From Flaccisagitta enflata (taxonomy: Eukaryota > Chaetognatha > Sagittoidea > Aphragmophora), in NCBI GenBank assembly GCA_965153355.1, contig OZ231126.1, forward strand, positions 55,490,001 through 55,554,000: a stretch of DNA of 64,000 nucleotides. The letters run 5' to 3'. Under the pieces are notes generated by a model. That model searched no databases and was not told the DNA's origin. It saw only the letters and a list, made by a program, of their open reading frames with translations. Of this stretch, positions 10,611-21,165 are shown piece by piece. The first letter of the stretch is position 1. Each line of letters begins with the position of its first letter. A program made the position numbers and the translations under genes.

Positions 10611-11150
10611 CTTTATTAATGGTTTGTACCATTAGAGTATTGGCTAGCTTGGATCACGGACGACGAAGAATAACAACCATTGAAGACCATGTATAAACTG
10701 TATTGACAACCATTTGACACGATGACAACGTAGAAGACGAAGAAGACGTCAAATCTGGTGACAGAATAGTTAGAACTCATAAATACATTGCTAAAGCGAC
10801 AAATACCAAATATGACAGAGATGCAATACTACATGATAATAATACTTCAAGAGAGAGTTACCTTTTTGGGCCTCACTGCCAAATACTGAATTGCTAGAGC
10901 AAACAATCACTTATAAAGGGCTGGGGTGATACCAAAGTTGGTCACGCACGACCATGTGACGATAGGTGAGGCGACCAATGACAAGCTCGAACCGACTATT
11001 GACCAACGAGAGCCCCGGATACGAGGGTAAGGTAGGCTCGTACGATAACAAGGTCAACCCAAGCGACGCTTTGACACTTAAGCGACTGCAGCGCCACCAA
11101 ATGGAGGAAATGATGATAACGCATGAAAAGATGGACAAAAGATCACATAC
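10611..11150 (-). repeat. 5' LTR of the BEL/Pao element
   Basis: Direct repeat of 2252-2791, same length. It is followed on the minus strand, after about 20 nt, by TGGCGAAGAAGTC, a possible primer-binding site starting with TGG. Confidence 0.85.
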
Positions 11151-11457
11151 AGTCAGACACCGAAACAGGGAAAGAGGGAGAGAAATAGACGGAGTGAAAG
11201 AGATTATTACGTAGAAGGAAAGCAGCAGAAAATCGACTCATAAAAAAAGATTTTCCGGTGAGAATTGTGAAAAGAAAGAAGTAAAATGCCGATGGGTAGC
11301 CGTCTATATATCGCCAATGGTCACTCGCACCCAAGCTTTTATCACTCGCATTTACATTTGTGTTATCATTGTTGTAGGAAAACGTGGAGTTAGATAGATT
11401 AGTTATCTCAATGAAGGAGAAAGAAGGTTTCGGTGATACAATGTGACACACACTTGG
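11151..11457. other. Unannotated flank of the retroelement
   Basis: No gene or repeat recognised. Confidence 0.4.
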
Positions 11458-11644
11458 CTATGAGATGGAATTTGGGCCTTGAGGTTGGGATTTGGACCTC
11501 AAGACTGGGATTTGGGCCTCAAAACTGGGATATGGGCTTTGAGGCTGAGATATGGGCCTGGAAGGAGGAGAAGTAGGAGGAGAAGGAGGAGAAAATTCCT
11601 CTGTGTGAAAGCATAGGACATCGCCCCCTTGGAGGCCGCTGCCC
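11458..11644. repeat. Right portion of a GGGCAGCGGCC-family element
   Basis: Has GGGATTTGGGCCTCAA-type units and ends GGAGGCCGCTGCCC; the left TIR is missing. Confidence 0.5.
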
Positions 11645-11944
11645 AAAAGGACAATAAGGGAGCGTTAGAGCAGAGAACACGTGGAGACACACAAGACTTG
11701 ATGGTAGAGATGTGGAAGCGACTGACCATTTTCATTTTGGTGGGTGGGATAGCTACAGATATTTGAGCTACAAAAGGGAAGCGGAAGCTGAAGTGGAAGC
11801 GGTGGAAGCAGCATGAATATCATTCGTTTCCACATCTCTACTTGATGGTCTCGGAGTTGTCGCCATGACTAATGAAAGAAGGTGTAGCCTTCAGCTAAAC
11901 GGCCTCGTGCATGGATTCTTTCGTGGCTAAAAACAAGTTCATCA

Positions 11945-12520
11945 GAATTGCAGAACAACGTCGCGTGCATCAAAACTTTCAAATGACAAGCATGACAACA
12001 ACGACGGAATTCCAGAAAAAGAACAAGAAACGCTTTGATCCTTCATGCCTCTCACTCTTTAGAATTGATTCTGAAAACCTACTACGATTTTGACGGACGG
12101 ACGGAGAGAAGGGACAAACTGTCAGACGGATAGACAGACAGACAGAGGGGTGAACCAATGAATGGCAGGCCTGTATATAATTGAGTTTCCCCGGGGGGGG
12201 GGAATCAAAGGGTTTGGAGATGGGGAAGGGAAAGGAAGGGGAAAAAAGAGAGAAAAAAAGAAAATTTGGGAAAAATATAATTTTTGGCTGTACCAAATCA
12301 TAAAATTTGATTAGTAAAACACAATTTAACACTATTTAAACCTTAAATACACTGTTTTATTACTTTATTGGGAAGAAAATCATAGAGTTTGTAACGCGAT
12401 GCCATGCATCGCGGGGAAGAAAATAAAAGGCAGGGGGGAAAAAATCAAAAGCCACTCAATTATATACACGCCTGATGAATGGACTAAGTGACTTGTAGAG
12501 TCGCGTAGTATGCCACTATA
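11945..12520 (+). mobile_element. Helentron-like element carrying a hAT-like MITE
   Basis: CGTCGCGTGC near 11955, a (GGAC)/(GACA) tract at 12091-12147 and a degenerate terminal stem-loop (GTCGCGTAGTATGCCAC) at about 12500. The MITE at 12166-12474 is inserted inside it with a clean duplication. Confidence 0.5.
12166..12474. mobile_element. hAT-like MITE, CAGGCSTGTATATAATTGAG family, copy 1
   Basis: 309 bp. Terminal repeats CAGGCCTGTATATAATTGAG and, on the other strand, CAGGCGTGTATATAATTGAG. A perfect 8-bp duplication, ATGAATGG, flanks it (12158-12165 and 12475-12482), as known for hAT transposons. The interior has a G run and GGGGAAAAA tracts shared with copies at 47328 and 52357. Confidence 0.85.
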
Positions 12521-12875
12521 TTAAATAATATGAGCTCAATAGTCCCGTGGAATGAACCTGAAAAACAAGGAATGGAAAGGTAGAGAAATGCGACTCATAT
12601 CAAAGGAATTAAGGTGACCACAGTCTCCACTAAATGTCTAAATGCCTCAGTGACAAATGATTCCGTTAAAACAAAAAGAAAAAAAAACATAACAAAAATA
12701 AAACATCCTCGCCCGGTGGACACATTCTTCCACCTCGGAAACAAAAGAGGGCAGAATTTTCTTGTTCATCGGCGGTGAATAATCGCGGGTCTCGACGTGG
12801 CCGCAATAAAAAGGAAATCGTAGTGAGGCCGAGGTGAAAAAACCGACTACCGGAAATCACCATCTCTATTACGCC
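12521..12875. other. No gene supported
   Basis: A 65-codon minus-strand frame at 12666-12863 has no recognisable features. Confidence 0.4.
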
Positions 12876-12876
12876 T

Positions 12877-13121
12877 TTTTAGTCGCGTGCTACGCGACTC
12901 TATAAGCCACTTTTCGGTCGGTCCATCGGTCCGTCGGTCCGTCGGTCCATCCGTCCGTCCGTCACAAAACTGTTTTGAAGGCTTTTTAAAGCGTTTTGCA
13001 TGTTCCTGAATGGTAGAGAAGGAACAGAGTAGACAGCCATTTCAAATGTCTTTCTGAAAAAAAAAAATGTTTGTCTGTCTGTCTGCCTGCCTTTTTTTGA
13101 AAGTGCCGACGCACGCGACTT
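12877..13121 (-). mobile_element. Helentron-like element, minus orientation
   Basis: Starts (on plus) TTTTTAGTCGCGTGCTACGCGACT, a perfect stem-loop, followed by (GGTC/CCGT)n. It ends GACGCACGCGACTT, the subterminal partner. The same subtype is at 38655-38902. Confidence 0.6.

Positions 13122-13124
<3 letters not shown>

Positions 13125-13186
<62 letters not shown>
13125..13186. repeat. (TC)n microsatellite
   Basis: Sits directly at the end of the preceding mobile element. Confidence 0.95.
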
Positions 13187-13189
<3 letters not shown>

Positions 13190-13199
13190 GTCTGTCTGT

Positions 13200-13837
13200 C
13201 TCTATCAATGCCCCCTGCCCCATAAACCATGCCCTAACTCCCCAACTTCTCTTTCTCTTTCGCTGATCTGTGACATCATGTCACTGATATGATATCACCG
13301 ACATCATGTTATTACTTTTCGCTTCACCACCGTTAGAGGGTCTTAGATATCATCTGAGCCCATGTCACACCGCACTATGCCCGTTGTTTGTCAAGCTTGG
13401 TTGGGGTAGCATGATAATATCATAGCGTTTCATAATAGCTCGGCGTTGCTAGATGGCGCTTGTGTTGGCGTGGTGGTGGCACGCCGCTGGCAGAACACCC
13501 GCCGCGTTTTGGCGTCAAAAGCGAAGGAATCAGCGCCGCATGATTTTTCCTTCTTTTCCCTGCTTATGACGCATTAACCTCGCAATTTCCCCCCTTATTC
13601 ACGCACAAACACTTTTCCGTTCCCTTTTTTTTTCTATTCTTTTTTGTTCTTTTTTCTTTACTTTGTCTATGTCCTTTTCTTTTTCCTTTTATTTTCCTAT
13701 TGGCTATTTAGTTTCTTTCCATTTGTTTCATTCTTTTCAACTGTATGAGAGGGCGTATCCGTAGGTCAGTGCTGTGTGTAGATCCAAAGGTTGGTGGATA
13801 TGTCCGGAGGTAGCTGGGTAGGTCTGTTGGTAACGCT
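13200..13837. other. No gene seen
   Basis: Pyrimidine-rich from about 13600 to 13740. A short ATATCA/GATATC-rich segment lies at 13280-13350. Confidence 0.4.
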
Positions 13838-13838
13838 A

Positions 13839-14003
13839 TTTTTAGTCGCGGACACGCGACTCAACAGCTTGCCGTGTCGGTCGGTAGGTCGGTCCGTCCG
13901 TCCGTCCGTCCGTCCGTCACATTTTTGAATTCCGAGCGGTTTTTCGCATTACTGCTCCTAACCAACCGTCCGCGACTGGATTGCCGTGTATCCGGCCTTG
14001 TTT
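13839..14003 (-). mobile_element. Helentron-like element, AGTCGCGGAC subfamily, compact copy
   Basis: 165 bp. Terminal stem-loop AGTCGCGGACACGCGACT, (GTCC)n, then CGTCCGCGACTGG and GCCGTGTATCCGGC before CCTTGTT. The subterminal GTCCGCGACT is the exact reverse complement of the stem arm plus loop start AGTCGCGGAC. Confidence 0.75.
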
Positions 14004-14199
14004 GGATGACGTGGGATCGGCGAAAATGTGATTTCTGAGCCTTTCAGCCGGTGCTCAACTGCAAACAACTGCTTATTGGCCGTGTATCTGGACTTGTTCT
14101 TGTAAAAGGTACAATATACATTTTTACAATATACATGAAGCAATGTTGTCCCAAGTCATACATTATGTTTTTCTACTCCTTGAAATCCAATCTTTTATG

Positions 14200-14250
14200 T
14201 TTTTTTTTTTTTTTTTGTTTTTTTGTGTTTTTTTTTTTTTTTTTTTTTTT
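14200..14250. repeat. Poly-T tracts
   Basis: Two T runs separated by GTTTTTTTGTG. Confidence 0.8.
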
Positions 14251-14383
14251 GTAAAAATGAAAAGTATCCGTGTATCTTTGTCGATTGGCTTTACTGGGTT
14301 GTTCGCTTGTTGTTCGGTTGTTTGGTTGTTTGTATGTCATTTGTTAGTTATTTTTATTTACTTTGGTTCTTCGTCATATCATA

Positions 14384-14484
<101 letters not shown>

Positions 14485-14640
14485 CGCTTGTCATTTGACT
14501 CAACTGCTCGCCTCCTTTTGCATTTCTGCGGTTTCTTTTTTGCTCTCTTTTCCCGCAAAACATCATTAACCTTGAAAAAGGATAAAATGGCTATCTGAGC
14601 TGAAGAAGAAGAGTGATAGAAAATGAAGGAGAGGAAGAAA

Positions 14641-14775
14641 CAAGGCCGGATACACGGCAATCCAGTCGCGGACGGTTGGGCAGGAGCGAGCAATGCGAAA
14701 ACCGCTCGCAATTTTAGAAATATATTGGACGGACGGACGGACCAACCAACACGGCTAGATGTGCCGCGACTAAAA
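14641..14775 (+). mobile_element. Helentron-like element, AGTCGCGGAC subfamily, in duplication copy 1
   Basis: CAAGGCCGGATACACGGC start, CAGTCGCGGACGG, (GGAC)n, and a decayed 3' end (GTGCCGCGACTAAAAA). Confidence 0.65.
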
Positions 14776-15186
14776 AGACGAAAGAAAGGATGCAGTAGAA
14801 GCTAAAAATCTTTTTGAAAAACTGCTGCATCTGGGGAGGTTAGCCAACAATTTGAGGTCTGGTTGAACCTCAAAACATGAGGGCGAAAATCCCAAAGCGC
14901 TAACATTGAGTCGACCAAAAACATGCGTTGCTCTTGCTGTTCGTCCATGGAATTATATTTTGTTAATAGCATAACCACTTTCTTCCATTTCATATCCTTT
15001 GTATGGCAATATTTCTGTCTGTCTGTCTGTATAGTTGTCTGTCTGTATGTGTGTCTGCCCGCCAGTATATCTGTCTTTCTGTCTGCCAGTCTGTATTTCT
15101 GTCTAACTTTCTGCCTTTTAGTTTGTCGGTCGATCTGTCTGTTGGTCTGCCTGGCGCGCACTCTCTGTCTCTCTCTCTCTCTCTCA

Positions 15187-15233
<47 letters not shown>

Positions 15234-15389
15234 CGCTTGTCATTTGACTCAACTGCTCGCCTCCTTTTGCATTTCTGCGGTTTCTTTTTTGCTCTCTTTT
15301 CCCGCAAAACATCATTAACCTTGAAAAAGGATAAAATGGCTATCTGAGCTGAAGAAGAAGAGTGATAGAAAATGAAGGAGAGGAAGAAA

Positions 15390-15524
15390 CAAGGCCGGAT
15401 ACACGGCAATCCAGTCGCGGACGGTTGGGCAGGAGCGAGCAATGCGAAAACCGCTCGCAATTTTAGAAATATATTGGACGGACGGACGGACCAACCAACA
15501 CGGCTAGATGTGCCGCGACTAAAA
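15390..15524 (+). mobile_element. Helentron-like element in duplication copy 2
   Basis: Same sequence as 14641-14775, shifted by 749 bp; it was copied with the duplication and is not a second insertion. Confidence 0.65.
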
Positions 15525-15933
15525 AGACGAAAGAAAGGATGCAGTAGAAGCTAAAAATCTTTTTGAAAAACTGTTGCATCTGGGGAGGTTAGCCAACAAT
15601 TTGAGGTCTGGTTGAACCTCAAAACATGAGGGCGAAAATCCCAAAGCGCTAACATTGAGTCGACCAAAAACATGCGTTGCTCTTGCTGTTCGTCCATGGA
15701 ATCATATTTTGTTAATAGCATAACCACTTTCTTCCGTTTCATATCCTTTGTATGGCAATATTTCTGTCTGTCTGTCTGTATAGTTGTCTGTCTGTATGTG
15801 TGTCTGCCCGCCAGTATATCTGTCTTTCTGTCTGCCAGTCTGTATTTCTGTCTAACTTTCTGCCTTTTAGTTTGTCGGTCGATCTGTCTGTTGGTCTGCC
15901 TGGCGCGCACTCTCTGTCTCTCTCTCTCTCTCA

Positions 15934-15996
<63 letters not shown>

Positions 15997-16005
15997 GGTA
16001 TTTTT

Positions 16006-16531
16006 CTGGTGTCCTAGCAGATACCCCAGTCTGTGACTGGCTTTGAGTCTGACGTAGGAACCATTTAATGAATGCATTGAGCAGAGATATACAATTTGTT
16101 TTACATCAGCATAGTAAGTCACCACAGTTGTCAGGCTTGGGACCGACTCAGTGTTTTAAACGTTCCCTCAAACTCCTGTGTTACCTTCATGCCCATCCTA
16201 GATTTGAACCTTTGATCGTCATTTCTGAAGGCAAGTGTTCTAACCATAAGGCCATGAAGGCTGACTTACTAGAGGCTGATGATTTGTTCCATTGGATATT
16301 TTTCCGGTGTCCTTGCAGATACTCCAGTCTGTGACTGGCTTTGAGTCTGACAAAGGAACCATTTATAATGCTGAGTCAGTCCCAAGCACAACAACTGTGA
16401 TGACTTACTATGCTGATGTAAAACAAATTGTATATCTCTGCTCAATGCATTCATTATATGGTTCCTACATCAGACTCAAAGCCAGTCACAGACTGGGGTA
16501 TCTGCAAGGACACCAGAAAAATATTCAATAG
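16006..16531. repeat. Inverted repeat with about 125-bp arms around tRNA-like SINE sequence
   Basis: The left arm (about 16006-16131) contains CAGTCTGTGACTGGCTTTGA. The right arm (about 16390-16531) is its reverse complement, including ACTCAAAGCCAGTCACAGAC. Confidence 0.65.
16190..16265 (-). mobile_element. tRNA-derived SINE-like segment
   Basis: On the minus strand: box A-like TTATGGTTAGAACAC followed about 35 nt later by box B-like GGTTCAAATC. A diverged second copy lies on the plus strand at 16555-16630. Confidence 0.45.
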
Positions 16532-16554
16532 AACGAATCATCAGCCTCTATTAA

Positions 16555-16630
16555 GTCAGCCTTCATAGCCTAATGATTATAACACCTGCCTTCAGAAATG
16601 AAGGCCAAGTTTTTGAATCCAGGATAGGAA
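16555..16630 (+). mobile_element. tRNA-derived SINE-like segment, diverged copy
   Basis: CTAATGATTATAACACCTGCC (box A-like) and TTTTTGAATCCAGG (box B-like). Flanks match the copy at 16190-16265 in inverted orientation. Confidence 0.4.
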
Positions 16631-16728
16631 TAAAGGTGACACAGGAATTTCAGGGAGCGCTTAAAACGCTGAGTCGGTCCCAAGCCCAGCAACTGTGGTG
16701 ACTTACTATGCTGATGAAAGACAAATTG

Positions 16729-16732
<4 letters not shown>

Positions 16733-16773
<41 letters not shown>
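16733..16773. repeat. (TC)n microsatellite
   Basis: About 20 units, directly after ACAAATTGTATC of the SINE-like repeat. Confidence 0.95.
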
Positions 16774-16775
<2 letters not shown>

Positions 16776-17097
16776 TTCATTCTTTATTGACTTTGACTGG
16801 ATGGCCAGCAATTTTCCCTTCCTGTGACCCTCGAAAGAATGTCTTTTGCTTGAGTAACTCTTGTGTTATGAGTTGTGGCCCATCATTTTATAGCTGGAGT
16901 TTTCTACATCTGGAACAACTCTCTACTTATATCTAACCAACGGTCTCATATTCAAAGCCAGTTTAGTAAAGTTGTTGAGTTACAGTCACTAGCATTTGAA
17001 AATCTTAAGACTCCAGTTGCCTGTGTTTACTTGAGAGATAACCTCGGCCTTGGCATAGCGAAAAATGAATGTCACGTATGGCCCTGATCTTAGTTAT
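16774..17097. other. No gene supported
   Basis: A 70-codon frame at 16875-17087 has no recognisable domain. Confidence 0.35.
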
Positions 17098-17223
17098 TCC
17101 AAATTATTTCGTCCTCTGACGGTTAACAGATTGAAAAAAAAAGTTTATAAGTCAAAGAACGAAGTCCAATTCTTTCGAATGTTGCACAATACACAACATT
17201 AAAAGCCAGGGCCATGTGTACAT
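17098..17223. repeat. Dispersed repeat, direct copy of about 18944-19069
   Basis: Shares TTTCGTCCTCTGAC, AAGTTTATAAGTCAAAGAAC and ACACAACATTAAAAGCC with 18944-19069, with few substitutions. In this copy a GAGCGGGCC foldback follows directly. Confidence 0.7.
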
Positions 17224-17228
17224 TATTT

Positions 17229-17342
17229 GAGCGGGCCAGTCGGGAAACACGAGCCAAACACGATCGGGCCTGTCGGGCCCACAAAGAGAAAAGCTTGCGG
17301 GCCCGACAGCAAAATGCGGGTTTCGGGCCTGCAGGCCCGCTC
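17229..17342. repeat. Small foldback element with GAGCGGGCC ends
   Basis: Ends GAGCGGGCC and GGCCCGCTC; the interior is rich in CGGGCCTG / CAGGCCCG palindromes. Confidence 0.5.
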
Positions 17343-17417
17343 TAAAGTCATTATAAAACATTGTCATCATGAAATGATTTCTTTTTAACCTTGGTCATTG
17401 ACCATCATGAATCTGCT

Positions 17418-17580
17418 TTTTAGATGCGTCATCGCATCTCTATAAGAGGGTCTGTCCGTCCGTCCGTCGGTCCGTCCGTCCGTCCGTCCGTCCGTCGGTC
17501 CGTCCGTCCGTCCGTCGGTCCGTTACGCCTCTTCTAATATTACGCAGATGACGCATCTAGTTGCCCGATCGGGCTTGTTT
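17418..17580 (-). mobile_element. Helentron-like element, GATGCG subfamily, compact copy
   Basis: Terminal stem-loop AGATGCGTCATCGCATCT, then CTATAAGAGGG and (GTCC)n. The opposite end has GATGACGCATCT (reverse complement of AGATGCGTCATC), then TTGCCCGATCGGGC and TTGTT. Stem, subterminal repeat and 5' palindrome all differ from the AGTCGCG subfamily in sequence but not in layout. Confidence 0.75.
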
Positions 17581-17820
17581 TTTTACAATGTGACTTCGAA
17601 ATTTCCAGAAGTCGAAGTTCCGCGATTGCCTTTTGAACCCAATCAATTCCAAGTTTGTCGTTGCAACCACTCCAAACATGACAATTTTCAATCGTGACAT
17701 CGATAAATCGAAATCGGTGACCGCGTCTCTTTGCCGCCTTTCTCACTCTCCCTCCCCTGCCCCTCTTGATCCAGCATTCAATGTCAGCGGCCCCAGGAAG
17801 TAAGCAACGGGACACTATTT
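17581..17820. other. No gene seen
   Basis: Low-repeat spacer; a 140-codon minus-strand frame spans it but continues into MITE sequence and is not credible. Confidence 0.4.
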
Positions 17821-18838
17821 GGGCAGCGGCCCCAAAGAGCCGATGGCCTGTACACTGTAATCTTAAAACAATTCTGAGTGAAAACTCATATAACTGTGGG
17901 TTTTTCTGCATTTTTGAGCTTATTGGGTTGTAAGAGCATGTAACTAACAAAAACAAAATCATTCCCTGAGCGCTTTTTCAGTAACCTTCAAAATCAGAAA
18001 AAAATAGACCTAATTTTAATGCAGATTCTTCTGGGATGTGTTGACTAAATTTCTGATTCTACATTGTTAATCTATGCAAAATTCCCTTTCATTTGATAGG
18101 TCGCACTCTATACTTTTGCAAAGAATTAAAATTTTCATTTTTTGAATCACCGCTACAAAAAATAACGGTGGTTTATAATATGAAAACCTAATTTCTATAT
18201 AAAACCATATAGTGTGACCTATCAAATGAAAGTAAATTTTGCATAGAGTAACAATATGGAATCAAAAAATGAGCCAATACAACACATTAGAATCTGCATT
18301 ACAAATAGGTTTAATTTTTTTCTATTTTGAAGATTACTGAAAAAGCGCTCGGGGAATGATTTTATTTTTGCTAGTTACATGCTCTTACATCCCAATACTG
18401 CTCAAAGATACAGAAAAACCCACATTTATGTGACTTTCCACTGAGAATTTTTTCAAAAGCACAGTGTGTAGAACACAGGGCTGAATTTCTATCTTTCCTT
18501 GTATCCTTATGTTTTCCCTTCAGTATATCCCCCTTTTGAGGCCTTAAAGCTCAGGCCCCAATCTAGTTCTTCCAGATCGGAAATCAGATCTTTCATGCCT
18601 CATATTGGTGCTCATTGGTCTCAAATCTGTCATCTCAGATCTAGTAATTTCAATCTCATCCCTAATTCAGCCCTCTTCTAGAGCTCATATCTACCTTCCC
18701 AGCCCTTGATCCTCATAGCGGAATTACAACCTCTCAAGCCTATTCCAAGTCTCCCAAAGCCAATCTATATCTTGTTAGCATAATCCTGATTATTCATCTG
18801 ATGTATCAAAATTCACCCCTATGTTCTACAGGATATAC
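17821..18838. mobile_element. GGGCAGCGGCC-family element interrupted by a long-inverted-repeat MITE
   Basis: Left TIR GGGCAGCGGCCCC, then GATGGCCTGTA. After the nested MITE the TIR resumes as GTAGAACACAGGG, exactly as in the uninterrupted copy at 21998. The interior carries diverged CTCA/CAGATC repeats. A partial right TIR (ATGTTCTACAGG) is at about 18826. Confidence 0.65.
17853..18466. mobile_element. 614-bp long-inverted-repeat MITE with TGTA duplication
   Basis: Arms of about 260 bp (17853 to about 18114, and about 18207 to 18466) are reverse complements at roughly 85-90 percent by eye. Ends are CACTGT and ACAGTG. TGTA is duplicated at 17849-17852 and 18467-18470 and occurs once in the empty site of the host element. 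Confidence 0.8.
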
Positions 18839-18943
18839 GCTATTGAGATCCTTTTTTACGCAGCAACTTTTTTACTTCAAATTGAACACTGTAACCGGTA
18901 CCACTGACCATATGCGATCCTTGGATGTCTGGTTAACCATAAA

Positions 18944-19069
18944 TCATTTCGTCCTCTGACTGTTAGCAGATTGAAAAAAAAAGTTTATAAGTCAAAGAAC
19001 GAAGTCCAATTCTTTCGAATGTTGCACAATACACAACATTAAAAGCCGGGGCCATGTGTACAATTTATC
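18944..19069. repeat. Dispersed repeat, direct copy of 17098-17223
   Basis: See 17098-17223; this copy lacks the GAGCGGGCC foldback. Confidence 0.7.
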
Positions 19070-19407
19070 ATTCTAGTCTAAAGATCCTGATCGAAAAAAA
19101 CTCGTGGTTTTTCCTGGCGGAGCAATCGCCTTGGTTTTGGTCCAAATACTGAAGATGCTATATTCCGTTGGTCTTATAATAACAACGCTTTCTTTTTATC
19201 GACCACCAGTTGATGCCTCCTCGCATTTAACTGATCATATCAAAAGTGAGTGATATTGTGATGAAAAATTTGACAGGAAAGCTGTTGAAAAGAAAAAATT
19301 GTTTAGAAATTGAGAAACAGTACAGTTATATAACTTACCTTTTCATATCTTACTTTGATCTTTAACATTAATCCAAAACCATACGAAATCAAGCCCAAGA
19401 GGGCAGC
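19070..19407. other. No gene seen
   Basis: No repeat or coding signal recognised. Confidence 0.4.
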
Positions 19408-19836
19408 AGTCGCGTGCGTCTAGAAATGACAAATAAAAGGCCGCGCGATATGTATTGATACAATGTCGATACAATGTCGATACGATATCGAGACGATATC
19501 GATACAATATCGATACGATACAGTACCCAAGATACCCAAAAATACCCAAACATACCAGAAAATACCCAAAATTACCAAAACGTACCCAAAAGTACCCAAA
19601 AATATCCAAAAGTACCCTAAAGTATCCTAAGTAACCAGAACAACTTAGGTACCCTAAAGTACCCTGAAGTACCTTAAAGTACCCTGAAATACTCTAGAGT
19701 ACCTTATATTACCTTAAAAAAACTTAAAAAGTAATAATTTCGGAAATGTGACTGACGGACGGACAGACGGACTGACCTACCGACCCACCAACCAACAAAC
19801 ACGGCAAGGTGTAGAGTCGTGTGCACGCGACTAAAA
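19408..19836 (+). mobile_element. Helentron-like element with about 10-bp tandem core
   Basis: CAGTCGCGTGCG at the 5' side; an internal run of GATACAATATC-type, then ATACCCAAAA-type, then AGTACCCTAA-type units; (GGAC)n; 3' end GTAGAGTCGTGTGCACGCGACT. Confidence 0.6.
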
Positions 19837-19962
19837 ATGTACTAGTCCATGTCGCTACCGAAAACTGACATCCTAACTTCTTAAATCCGTCTCGCCCCTG
19901 CCAACATGACAGTGCCAAATTTCTCTCGGCTCTGGGCGGGTTTATAGTCACAGACAACCACG

Positions 19963-20559
19963 TTTTTAGATGCGTCATCGCATCTCTATAATAGGCTCTA
20001 GGGGTTGTCGCATTGGGAAAATTATCGAGATATTACATAGGGAATATCTCGATGATATCTAGATAATACGCCCAATGCGATAACCCCTTGAGTCTGTTGG
20101 TCGGTTGGTTGGTCGGTTGGTTGGTAACGCATTCATTAAAATCACAGAATCTCGCGTTTTAAGGCTCTGGATGTTGGTCCATTAGACATCATCGCTTATT
20201 TCGGTCGAGTCCTCGCATCTCTGTAAAAGGCTGTATCTGTCCGTGGGTCAATGACGCATAAAAATCATAAGAATCCTACATTTTTAGATGCGTCCTGGCA
20301 TCTCTATAATAGGCTGTGTCCGTTTGTTGGTCAGTCGGTTGGTCAGTGGGTTGGTTGGTAACGCATATAAAAAACATCAAAATCAAGCATTTTTTCATAA
20401 GAAAAGTGGTTCTTACCCAGTAAAAGAAGCATACATAAAGTAATTCATTCATTAAATCATTTATTTATTCACAAATGACATTCATTCATAAAAAAAACAT
20501 TCATTCATAAAAAACGTTCATTCAAAGAGGACGCATCATTGGCCTACTTGGCCTTGTTA
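19963..20559 (-). mobile_element. Composite of GATGCG-subfamily Helentron-like ends
   Basis: Two stem-loop ends in the same orientation (AGATGCGTCATCGCATCT at about 19967 and AGATGCGTCCTGGCATCT at about 20286) are each followed by CTATAATAGGCT and (GGTT/GGTC)n. A third is degenerate near 20207. The 5' end AGGACGCATC...GGCCTTGTT at about 20527 pairs with the second. Looks like elements inserted into one another. Confidence 0.55.
19998..20090. repeat. Palindromic mini-element with AGGGGTTGTCGCATTGGG ends
   Basis: Left AGGGGTTGTCGCATTGGG and right CCCAATGCGATAACCCC are inverted repeats. The middle is itself palindromic (ATATCTCGATGATATC). It interrupts the Helentron-like copy between CTATAATAGGCT and (GGTT)n. 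Confidence 0.65.
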
Positions 20560-20867
20560 ACGGGCCACTCGGTTGTTGTTGTTGCTGTTGTTTGCCAAGG
20601 AGTTTTACCGATATGGGGTTTGTAAACAATTCGGCTTCTTCGAGAGGCTATGCGGCCACCACATTGGGCTCATGCAGGTTAGCCTGTTTTTATTCAGACT
20701 TCATATTCTAGGTTGTCAGGGTGTCATTGTGTTGTCTTGTATTGTCATACGGCCTCCCCTCCCCTCTTCAGGCTCTTAGCTAGCTATTTTGCTGGATGGG
20801 ACATCCAGCAACCCCCTCGAACCCCGACGTGATGGCAGATCTTCAAACCTCCGTTTAAAGGACCTGT
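20560..20867. other. No gene seen
   Basis: No coding or repeat signal that I can support. Confidence 0.4.
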
Positions 20868-20942
20868 CAAGAGCGAGGCTCGAACCCCCAACCCCCAGTG
20901 CGGGTGACAAGCGGGCTTCCTACCACAAAGCTATTTCCCCCC
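20868..20942 (-). mobile_element. tRNA-like SINE head or tRNA pseudogene
   Basis: On the minus strand: box A-like TAGCTTTGTGG (20922-20933) and a perfect-looking box B GGTTCGAGCC (20877-20886) at tRNA-like spacing. Cloverleaf stems are not convincing, so a SINE head or pseudogene is more likely than a functional tRNA. Confidence 0.45.
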
Positions 20943-20949
20943 CCCCCCA

Positions 20950-21165
20950 AGTCACTCGCTTTGTTCGTTTGCCCGCACCGCTCACTCCGCTCACTCACTC
21001 CACTGTCACTGCGCTACGCTTGCTTTGCTCACTCGCTCTGTTCACGAGCTTGCTCACTCACTTGGCTCAATACCTCGTGGGAGGGTTGAAACTCGTGAAA
21101 ATGTGTTCACGCTGAAAACGCGTTTCACGGGGAAAATCGTCAGTAGAAACACGCCCTCTTTGGGT
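20950..21165. mobile_element. Diverged relative of the GGGCG-TIR (PIF/Harbinger-like) MITE
   Basis: Shares the motif order TCACTCGCT, GCTCACTC, TGGGAGGGTT, GTGTTCA, CGCGTTTCACGG and AGTAGAAACACGCCC with the intact element at 62336-62574. The left TIR is missing. Confidence 0.55.

Larger units (their letters stand above)
2251..11151 (-). mobile_element. BEL/Pao-type LTR retrotransposon, minus strand, interrupted
   Basis: Two direct repeats of about 540 bp (2252-2791 and 10611-11150) bound the element. About a dozen differences separate them, nearly all transitions. A 5-6 bp direct repeat (A)GTCAG flanks both outer sides (2245-2250 and 11151-11156). On the minus strand the order is 5' LTR (right), gag-like ORF (10234-8834), then zinc-knuckle and aspartic-protease ORF (5255-2961), a purine tract AGGTGGGGG just before the 3' LTR, and the 3' LTR (left). 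These proteins are typical of BEL/Pao. No reverse transcriptase, RNase H or integrase motif is visible anywhere between the LTRs. A 3.57-kb TIR insertion splits the coding frame. The two halves are not joined here. Confidence 0.85.

Noticed and set aside
20868-20942. Functional tRNA gene on the minus strand
   Set aside because: Boxes A and B look right, but the acceptor and anticodon stems do not pair convincingly; kept as SINE/pseudogene.
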